Shown: piece after piece, positions 23,347-28,840 of the stretch
How the letters are laid out: every line of letters begins with the position of its first letter
Position numbering within the stretch: the stretch's first letter is position 1
Assembly: GCA_002501085.1 (NCBI GenBank)
Contig: DLRL01000038.1
Coordinates: forward strand, 1 to 28,840
From: Gemmatimonadales bacterium UBA7889
Lineage (GTDB): Bacteria > Gemmatimonadota > Gemmatimonadetes > Longimicrobiales > Gaopeijiaceae
Reading direction: 5' to 3'
Length of the DNA: 28,840 nt
Made by a program: the position numbers and the translations under genes
Notes under the pieces: generated by a model
What the model saw: only the letters and a program-made list of their open reading frames with translations
What the model was told of the DNA's origin: nothing
Databases searched by the model: none

Positions 23347-25872
23347 ATGCCATCCGTTCATAAACCTCGGCCACCAAGAGAATCGGTCATCTTCGATGAC
23401 GTACTTCCAACCGATCTTCCTGAACCAACACTGACTGAAAATGCACGGATCGTTCTGGCTCTGCGCTATCTGAAGAAGGATGCCGAGGGCAACCCCACCG
23501 AAGAACCAGAAATGATGTTTTGGCGGGTTGCACGAACCATAGCTGAAGTGGATAAAGAATATGGGTCATCCGAGACTGCGGTAGAGGAACTGGCCAGGCA
23601 GTTCTACGGTCTAATGGTCAGGGGAGAATTCGAACCCAACTCACCTACCTTAATGAATGCTGGTCGGCCTCTAGGGCAGTTGTCGGCGTGCTTCGTACTA
23701 CCCGTAGAAGACGCACTTTCTAACGGTAGAGCGGGGATCTACGATACCCTCACCTCGATGGCTCTGGTGCACCAATCCGGTGGTGGCACGGGCTTCTCCT
23801 TCTCACGCCTCAGGCCTGAGGGTGAAACAGTGCGTTCCACTATGGGTGTTGCTTCAGGTCCGATTTCCTTCATGAAGCTCTACGACGCAAGCACGGACGT
23901 AGTAAAGCAGGGAGGAACACGCAGGGGCGCAAATATGGGTATCCTGCGAGTCGATCACCCGGATATCCGTAGCTTTATTACTTGCAAGAATGACACATCT
24001 CAAGTGACCAACTTCAACATCTCGGTTGCCATCACTGATGCCTTCATGGAAGCGGTCTCGGAGGATAGTGAATACGACCTCATAAATCCGAAAACCGGAG
24101 AGGTTGCGGGACAGGAAAATGCCCGGGAGATTTTTGACAAGATTATCTACGGGGCTTGGCTAACAGGTGAACCTGGAACGTTCTTTATTGATCGGGCGAA
24201 TGAATATAATCCCGTGCCAAAACTGGGAAGCTACGAGGCAACGAACCCTTGTGGGGAGCAGCCGCTTCTAGCATACGACGTCTGTAATCTTGGCAGCATT
24301 AACTTAGGGAAATTCGTAAAAGAAGAAGCGCACCCAGGCATCGATCCTGAGGAGGGCATCGACTGGGAAGGACTGAAGCAGGTAGTTCACCTCTCTACCA
24401 ATTTTTTAGACAACGTCATTGATGCTAACGTCTACCCACTCCAACAAATTCACGAATTAGCACAAAATATTCGTCGTATTGGGCTGGGTGTCATGGGTTG
24501 GGCTGACATGATGATTCGCCTTGGTATCGGATACGATTCTGAGGAGGGAGTTGCTCTCGGGCAGCGTGTGATGGGATTTGTGGATGAAGAAGCTCGTAGA
24601 GCCTCAGAGAAATTAGCGGAAAAGAGAGGGGTGTTCCCAGCGTGGCCAGAGTCGGTTTGGGGCCCTGATGAAAGTGCTGCAGTTGGCCTCAATGGTGGTC
24701 GTGTTCGTCAAGAGCGGGAACTACGGAACTGCAACCTTACTACGGTGGCGCCAACCGGAACGATATCGATTTTCGCAGGCTGCTCCGGCGGTATTGAACC
24801 CTTATTTGCTGTAGCCTTCATGCGGAATCAGGCCGGTGTCTTAATGCCGGACGTAAACCCGGACTTCATTCGGGTAGCTAAGGACGGAGGCTGGTATTCT
24901 GAAGAGCTCATGGAGCAAATTGCAGAAGAGGGACATATCCACTTCGATGAGGTCCCAGAAGAAGTTCAGCAAGTGTTTCGGACGGCTCACGACATCACCC
25001 CTGAATGGCATGTGCGCATGCAGGCAGCATTTCAGGAACACACAGATTCTGCAATCTCTAAGACGACAAATTTCCCTAGTGATGCGACGGCCGAAGACGT
25101 TCGTGAAATCTACGAGCTCGCGTACAGCCTTGGGTGTAAGGGGGTTACGGTCTACCGAGATGGTGCTCGGGAGGGGCAAGTGCTTTCCACTGGTAAAACG
25201 GATCAGAGTGGACAGGCTGCAGCCCAAAACGTATCCGAGCTGGAGCACTCTTTGGCCGACGCTCGTGAAGAAGCACATAACCTTCGAATTGAGGTTGAAC
25301 GTCTTAAACACGAATTGATGGGAGAGGACGAGACGCTGGGGGCAGCTAGGCAAAAGCGTCAACGCCCAGCGGCTCTTCAAGGTTACACGATGAAGGTGAA
25401 CTCTCCACTCGGTGATCTTTATGTGACGATTAACGAGGATGATCACGGCAAGCCATTTGAGGTTTTCTGCACTTTAGGCAAGGCTGGTGGAGCCCCAAAC
25501 GCAGATGCAGAGGCAATTGGCCGTTTGATGTCGTTAGCTCTTCGGTCCGGTATCCCTATTAGCCAAGTGAAAGATCAGCTGCGTGGAATTTCCTGTGACC
25601 GGGCAGTGGGGCTAGGAGCGAATAAAGTGCTTTCGGCACCCGATGGCATTGGACAGGCGATCGAGCGCTATCTCGAGATGAAGGACGGGGTACAGGAAGC
25701 TTTGCCTCTGGCAGTTAGCACGGAGGCAGGAGTACAGACGCAAGCGGCTGTCAGTGCGATTGGGGGTGATCCGTTACACCTTGATACATGTCCAGAGTGC
25801 AACTCAGCCCACTTCGTGTTCGAGGAAGGATGCAAGAAGTGCCACGTCTGTGGCTACTCTGATTGTGGATGA
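23347..25872 (+). CDS. nrdJ: Vitamin B12-dependent (class II) ribonucleotide reductase, 841 aa
   Basis: Adenosylcobalamin-dependent reduction of ribonucleotides to deoxyribonucleotides. Visible are the redox Cys C115 in LGQLSACFVLPVEDAL, the thiyl-radical site NPCGE (N300, C302, E304), the partner Cys C313 in DVCNLGSINL, and PTGTISIFAGCSGGIEPLF. A Glu/Leu/Arg-rich helix that looks like a coiled coil (about residues 631-660, EVERLKHELMGE) leads into a TSCPD domain (about 678-780), and the C-terminus has a cysteine-rich metal-ribbon/redox tail (CPEC at 815-818; C829, C832, C835, C840). No N-terminal ATP cone is seen. The start ATG has no obvious Shine-Dalgarno and sits next to a small ATTAG-AGC-CTAAT inverted repeat (23327-23339). 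Regulation is probably by NrdR through the upstream boxes. No B12 riboswitch was recognised. Confidence 0.95.
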   Translation: MPSVHKPRPPRESVIFDDVLPTDLPEPTLTENARIVLALRYLKKDAEGNPTEEPEMMFWRVARTIAEVDKEYGSSETAVEELARQFYGLMVRGEFEPNSPTLMNAGRPLGQLSACFVLPVEDALSNGRAGIYDTLTSMALVHQSGGGTGFSFSRLRPEGETVRSTMGVASGPISFMKLYDASTDVVKQGGTRRGANMGILRVDHPDIRSFITCKNDTSQVTNFNISVAITDAFMEAVSEDSEYDLINPKTGEVAGQENAREIFDKIIYGAWLTGEPGTFFIDRANEYNPVPKLGSYEATNPCGEQPLLAYDVCNLGSINLGKFVKEEAHPGIDPEEGIDWEGLKQVVHLSTNFLDNVIDANVYPLQQIHELAQNIRRIGLGVMGWADMMIRLGIGYDSEEGVALGQRVMGFVDEEARRASEKLAEKRGVFPAWPESVWGPDESAAVGLNGGRVRQERELRNCNLTTVAPTGTISIFAGCSGGIEPLFAVAFMRNQAGVLMPDVNPDFIRVAKDGGWYSEELMEQIAEEGHIHFDEVPEEVQQVFRTAHDITPEWHVRMQAAFQEHTDSAISKTTNFPSDATAEDVREIYELAYSLGCKGVTVYRDGAREGQVLSTGKTDQSGQAAAQNVSELEHSLADAREEAHNLRIEVERLKHELMGEDETLGAARQKRQRPAALQGYTMKVNSPLGDLYVTINEDDHGKPFEVFCTLGKAGGAPNADAEAIGRLMSLALRSGIPISQVKDQLRGISCDRAVGLGANKVLSAPDGIGQAIERYLEMKDGVQEALPLAVSTEAGVQTQAAVSAIGGDPLHLDTCPECNSAHFVFEEGCKKCHVCGYSDCG

Positions 25873-25887
25873 TCTCTAGAAGGTTCC

Positions 25888-26520
25888 TCAGCTAGCCCCC
25901 CACGGCGCTGGCGGCAACGTTTCAGTAGGCTTAGTCAGGTTAAACTCAAGACGAACACGGCGACCCGTGATCTGATTCCTGAGAGAATACAAGAATATTC
26001 GACCTGAATTGACCTCAAGAGTCCAGATGTTGTCTGTCGCAGTTGGTACCAGTGATGCGGTATGAGCATCGGCTGGAAAATCCTGGCGAGAGTGACTTCC
26101 TGGGCTCGTAGTATCGCCGCCGTACTGTGTTATTTCGTCTTCCGTGCCGTCCTCGTGTCTGTGTTCATGCTTGAGGCGCAGACCGTCATCTTGTCGAGAG
26201 ATCACCCAAGTTCTTGAGTGATCATTTCCTACATGGAAAGGAATTCTAACGAAGTCTTCCTGGCACTCTCGCACGTGCATAATGAGTACTTGGTTTGTGA
26301 GTAATTCATCGGATGGATTAGCCTCGATGAGTTGCCCTGGGAATGCCTGACCGCATAGTTCCTGGAGCGTCGTCCAAAACTCATCATATGTGGTGCTGGG
26401 AGCACCTCGTACTGTAGAGGACTGAGTGGTGTCATCCGGTGTGCATGCCATCACTAGACAAAGGATTGCCACAGAGATATAAAAATTTATGTGCCGAAGC
26501 GCAGGATATTTTGAGAGCAT
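25888..26520 (-). CDS. Unknown lipoprotein, about 210 aa
   Basis: Function not recognised. With the ATG at 26520 the N-terminus is a standard lipoprotein signal: MLSKYPALRHINFYIS, a hydrophobic run, and a VMAC lipobox with the lipidated Cys at position 26. The longer frame from 26559 (GTG, then ATG at 26556) would put 13 extra residues ahead of the signal, so 26520 is preferred. The mature part is soluble and polar, with Cys pairs (about LQELCGQAF and VRECQEDF), a His/Asp/Glu-rich middle (KHEHRHEDGTED) and C-terminal strands (WTLEVNSGRIFLYSL, RRVRLEFNLTKPTE). It ends 15 bases from the convergent nrdJ stop. It is divergent from the M28 gene. Confidence 0.75.
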   Translation of the reverse strand: MLSKYPALRHINFYISVAILCLVMACTPDDTTQSSTVRGAPSTTYDEFWTTLQELCGQAFPGQLIEANPSDELLTNQVLIMHVRECQEDFVRIPFHVGNDHSRTWVISRQDDGLRLKHEHRHEDGTEDEITQYGGDTTSPGSHSRQDFPADAHTASLVPTATDNIWTLEVNSGRIFLYSLRNQITGRRVRLEFNLTKPTETLPPAPWGAS

Positions 26521-26568
26521 AGCTAAAGTAGACTGGCAGCCTGAGTGGAGTGTCATCACAAAGTGCTA

Positions 26569-26595
26569 GGTTATTCTATTAACCGGAAGCGGTTA
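26569..26595. repeat. Three GGTTA half-sites at 11-base intervals (candidate operator)
   Basis: GGTTA (26569-26573), TAACC (26580-26584) and GGTTA (26591-26595) start exactly 11 bases apart with alternating orientation. The second and third form the 16-base inverted repeat TAACCGGAAGCGGTTA. They lie in the divergent space between the lipoprotein and M28 genes, a place for a shared operator. Confidence 0.4.
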
Positions 26596-26626
26596 GTACG
26601 CCAAGATTGTCTCGGATATAGGTATT

Positions 26627-27565
26627 ATGCGCTCAAGCTTGAGTTACTTGACGACTGTCCTAGTTATTGCGGGATGTGGAGGAGACATCCCTCAGGGCCC
26701 CACACCGGGTCGCCCCTCTTTCGAAGGTCAGCAAGCCCACGATCTAGTTGAACTACAAGTCAGCTTTGGTCCGCGTATACCAGGTACAGTTGGTCACGAT
26801 CGCCAACTTCGTTGGATGCTCGCACGACTTGATTCATTCGCGCCAGAAGTCATAGCTGACACATTTACTTATGTAACCACATACTCGGACTCACTTACAC
26901 TTGTGAATGTGCTTGCACGTTACCGTCCAGAGGCTGAGAGGCGTCTTCTCTTGCTTGCTCATTGGGATACCCGGCCACGTGCAGACCAGGCGAAAGATCC
27001 AGCCCAGCAGGAGTTGCCTGTTCCAGGTGCGAACGATGGAGGCTCGGGTACCGCAGTATTGCTCGAATTGGCCCGGATCATGTCCGATGCCCTACCGCCG
27101 CTAGGTATAGATCTCCTATTTGTGGACGGAGAGGACTATGGTCCTGAGCCAGCAGATATGTTTATTGGAGCCCGGAGGTATGCGGATCAGCTCTCTCTGT
27201 TGAGTCCAGCCATGAGGCCAATGTATGGGGTTCTACTGGATATGGTCGGAGATGCAAATCCAAGCTTTCCCATAGAGGGTTATTCCGCCCAACATGCGCT
27301 GCCTGTAGTACGGAAGGTCTGGAGGACTGCAGCGAGACTGGGCTACTCTAATTTCTTTCCTGAGTCCGTTGGAATTCGATTGAGTGACGATCATATCCCG
27401 CTTAATGAGGCAGGCCTTCAAACCGTTGATATCATAGACTTCACCTATGGCGGTTCAGACAATATTTACTGGCATACTCCAGAGGACCTTCCTTCACATG
27501 TTAGCGCTACAACACTGGAAATCGTTGGGGAGGTTATAACCGAGTTGATCTATTCAGGGGGGTAG
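26627..27565 (+). CDS. M28-family metallopeptidase lipoprotein, glutaminyl-cyclase-like, 312 aa
   Basis: Zinc peptidase or glutaminyl-peptide cyclotransferase-like enzyme in the periplasm. Lipobox IAGC with lipidated C17. M28 ligands in order: AHWDTRP (H112, D114), GANDGGSG (D137), FVDGED (E169, D170), DMVGD (D205, D209) and YWHTPEDLP (H283). Opening FGPRIPGTVGHDRQLRWML is typical of bacterial QC-like M28 proteins. Most bacterial proteins with this pattern are annotated as M28 peptidases; cyclotransferase activity is possible. ATG at 26627 is chosen because it gives a compact lipoprotein signal; the ribosome site is weak. It is preceded by an inverted-repeat element (26569-26595). Confidence 0.85.
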   Translation: MRSSLSYLTTVLVIAGCGGDIPQGPTPGRPSFEGQQAHDLVELQVSFGPRIPGTVGHDRQLRWMLARLDSFAPEVIADTFTYVTTYSDSLTLVNVLARYRPEAERRLLLLAHWDTRPRADQAKDPAQQELPVPGANDGGSGTAVLLELARIMSDALPPLGIDLLFVDGEDYGPEPADMFIGARRYADQLSLLSPAMRPMYGVLLDMVGDANPSFPIEGYSAQHALPVVRKVWRTAARLGYSNFFPESVGIRLSDDHIPLNEAGLQTVDIIDFTYGGSDNIYWHTPEDLPSHVSATTLEIVGEVITELIYSGG

Positions 27566-27639
27566 GCCTCTGAGTCTTCGGCCTGTAGAATCCCCGGCCC
27601 AGTTAGAGATCTATTTCCTGCCCCCCAAGGACGAGGCTC

Positions 27640-28584
27640 ATGTCAGACACTAACACTGCCCGTGTTGCAGTCGTGCAGACTGCGGCTATCCCTTTCGATC
27701 TTGATGCCACGGTTGAACATGTGTGTTCTATGACTGTTGATGCGGCGAAAGAGGGAGCCCAACTCATTCTGTTTCCTGAGGCCTATGTCGGTGGATATCC
27801 CAGGGGTCTGGCCTTTGGGACAGCAGTTGGGGGCCGTTCGGAAGCTGGCCGAAGAACTTGGGAGCGGTATTGGGCGACCTCGATAGAAGTTCCAGGGCCT
27901 GAAGTCGATCGTATGAGAGAGATAGCCGCTGGGGCCGGTGTTTACCTTTGTGTGGGCGTTGTGGAGAGAGACAGCACCTATAGCGGAGGCACGCTCTTCT
28001 GCACTCTGCTATACATCGGTGCAGACGGGTCACTGCTTGGGAAGCACCGCAAGCTAAAGCCGACAGCAGCTGAGCGCTTAATCTGGGGTGAGGGGGATGG
28101 GAGTACTCTTACTGCGATCGAGACTCCTTTTGGCAAGGTTGGTGGCCTAATCTGTTGGGAGAACTACATGCCGTTGGCCCGCATGGCCATGTATGGTAAG
28201 GGGGTTGAGATTTATCTTGCCCCTACGGCTGACTCCCGTGAGCGCTGGCTGTCTACTCTGCAACACATCGCACTTGAGGGTAGATGCTTTGTGCTGGGCT
28301 GTAATCAGTATGTGCGACGAGATATGTATCCTGATGATCTTGAGACCAAGTCAGACCTCGAAGACTGGCCTGAGACATTAAGCCGAGGTGGCTCAGCTAT
28401 TTATAGCCCCCTAGGGGAGTGTTTGGCTGGGCCATTATGGGATCAGGAAGGTATGCTCATTGCAGACTTAGATATGTCGGCAGTCCCACGCAGTAAATTT
28501 GACTTCGATGTGACTGGACATTACTCCCGCCCTGATGTCTTTCGGCTTGACATAGATGAGTCTCCTAAGCCTCCAGTGGGTTAG
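27640..28584 (+). CDS. Nitrilase (carbon-nitrogen hydrolase, branch 1-like), 314 aa
   Basis: Carbon-nitrogen hydrolase with the catalytic triad E47 (LILFPEAYVGGYPRG), K138 (HRKLKPTAAER) and C172 (GGLICWENYMPLARMAMY). The CWEN sequence and overall length are those of true nitrilases and cyanide dihydratases (branch 1), which turn nitriles into acids, rather than amidases, where the motif differs. WGEGDG and the C-terminal GGSAIYSPLGE are also family-typical. AAGGACGAGG lies six bases before the ATG. The ornithine aminotransferase gene follows at about 110 bases. The natural substrate is unknown. Confidence 0.92.
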   Translation: MSDTNTARVAVVQTAAIPFDLDATVEHVCSMTVDAAKEGAQLILFPEAYVGGYPRGLAFGTAVGGRSEAGRRTWERYWATSIEVPGPEVDRMREIAAGAGVYLCVGVVERDSTYSGGTLFCTLLYIGADGSLLGKHRKLKPTAAERLIWGEGDGSTLTAIETPFGKVGGLICWENYMPLARMAMYGKGVEIYLAPTADSRERWLSTLQHIALEGRCFVLGCNQYVRRDMYPDDLETKSDLEDWPETLSRGGSAIYSPLGECLAGPLWDQEGMLIADLDMSAVPRSKFDFDVTGHYSRPDVFRLDIDESPKPPVG

Positions 28585-28648
28585 GTGATACCCTGGAGTG
28601 GAGGTCATATTCGTTGATAATGGAGTGCCTAGTCGTCCTGGATGCGAT

Positions 28649-28660
28649 TTAGTATACTAA
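28649..28660. promoter_or_regulatory. 12-base perfect palindrome overlapping a -10-like sequence
   Basis: TTAGTATACTAA is a perfect palindrome containing TATACT (28653-28658), a good -10 match, 34 bases before the aminotransferase start. A further inverted repeat TGCAT-AATC-ATGCA follows at 28666-28679. No convincing -35 was found, so it may be an operator, an activator-dependent promoter, or both. Confidence 0.4.
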
Positions 28661-28693
28661 TTGAGTGCATAATCATGCAGACGCGGAGAGATG

Positions 28694-28840
28694 ATGACGT
28701 CTAGAGTGGAAGCGTTTCTGACGGAAGTCGACCGTTACAGCGCGCATAACTACCATCCACTTCCAGTTGTGTTGGAAGGTGGAGAGGGATCTTGGGTGTG
28801 GGATGTGGACGGAAATAGGTACCTGGATATGCTGAGCGCG
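28694..28840 (+). CDS. rocD: Ornithine-oxo-acid aminotransferase, 5' part (cut by window end)
   Basis: The N-terminal 49 codons read YSAHNYHPLPVVLEGGEG, then WVWDVDGNRYLDMLSA, the start of class III PLP aminotransferases and specifically of ornithine delta-aminotransferase, which converts ornithine to glutamate semialdehyde. GGAG (28685-28688) lies five bases before this ATG; an adjacent in-frame ATG at 28691 is only two bases away and less likely. The PLP lysine and the rest of the fold are outside the window, so the specific name rests on the first 50 residues. Confidence 0.85.
   Translation, partial: MTSRVEAFLTEVDRYSAHNYHPLPVVLEGGEGSWVWDVDGNRYLDMLSA

Noticed and set aside
24841..25446. 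Long open frame (201 codons) on the minus strand, antisense to nrdJ
   Set aside because: No recognisable domain, and nrdJ on the other strand is intact and strongly conserved.
28571..28598. Hairpin around the stop codon of the nitrilase gene as a terminator
   Set aside because: CTCCAG-T-GG pairs with CCTGGAG over eight bases with a bulge, but no T-run follows, so it is not called.
1..28840. CRISPR arrays, IS elements, tRNA or rRNA genes, phage or toxin-antitoxin cassette
   Set aside because: No direct-repeat array, transposase, integrase, tRNA-like fold or paired small toxin/antitoxin frame was found on reading the intergenic spaces and coding regions.

Overview
The window is a densely packed piece of a free-living, Gram-negative-type bacterial chromosome. 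Outer-membrane barrel-like proteins, lipoprotein signals and a GspG-like protein point to a double membrane. The gene set would fit an uncultured Gemmatimonadota-like lineage: a fused E1 alpha/beta dehydrogenase, large PD40/barrel proteins, M28 and gamma-glutamyltransferase lipoproteins, a B12-dependent ribonucleotide reductase, and frequent GTG/TTG starts with overlapping ends. That placement is inference from gene content, not a marker-gene result. No tRNA, rRNA, IS element, phage gene, integrase or CRISPR array was seen. The longest stretch without a gene is 271 bases (23076-23346), and it is regulatory.

Layout. Bases 15-521: a small secreted barrel-like protein. Bases 632-4890 (minus): a fused 2-oxoacid dehydrogenase E1 and a DUF255 thioredoxin-fold protein. 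Bases 5015-12948 (plus): ten co-directional genes, many overlapping by 1-8 bases. They are a short unknown protein, a GspG-like protein, a VTT/DedA-like membrane protein, a CoaE-PHP fusion, an NrnA-type DHH phosphoesterase, a coupled unknown protein, a Fur-family regulator, an agmatinase-like ureohydrolase, a cardiolipin synthase-like PLD enzyme and CcdA. Bases 13087-16686 (minus): gamma-glutamyltransferase, then a MdlA-like ABC exporter half. Bases 16791-19366 (plus): MurQ and a GT-C membrane glycosyltransferase. Bases 19312-19983 (minus): a wedged unknown gene, probably membrane-associated. Bases 19989-23075 (plus): a peptidase-propeller-barrel giant. Bases 23347-25872 (plus): NrdJ, preceded by a promoter, two NrdR-box-like sites and an intrinsic terminator-like hairpin. 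Then a lipoprotein of unknown function (minus), an M28 peptidase lipoprotein, a branch-1-like nitrilase and the 5' end of an ornithine aminotransferase gene.

How the genes may work together. The most suggestive metabolic link is CoaE-PHP followed by NrnA. CoaE makes CoA, phosphopantetheinyl transfer from CoA releases 3',5'-pAp, and both PHP phosphoesterases of the TrpH/RNase AM type and NrnA-type DHH enzymes can act on pAp. The most suggestive regulatory feature is the nrdJ leader, where two NrdR-like boxes lie 31 bases apart around a near-consensus sigma70 promoter, with a terminator-like hairpin before the start codon. MurQ, GGT and the peptidases suggest recycling or scavenging of cell-wall and peptide material. 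The remaining genes look like ordinary housekeeping or lineage-specific unknowns.
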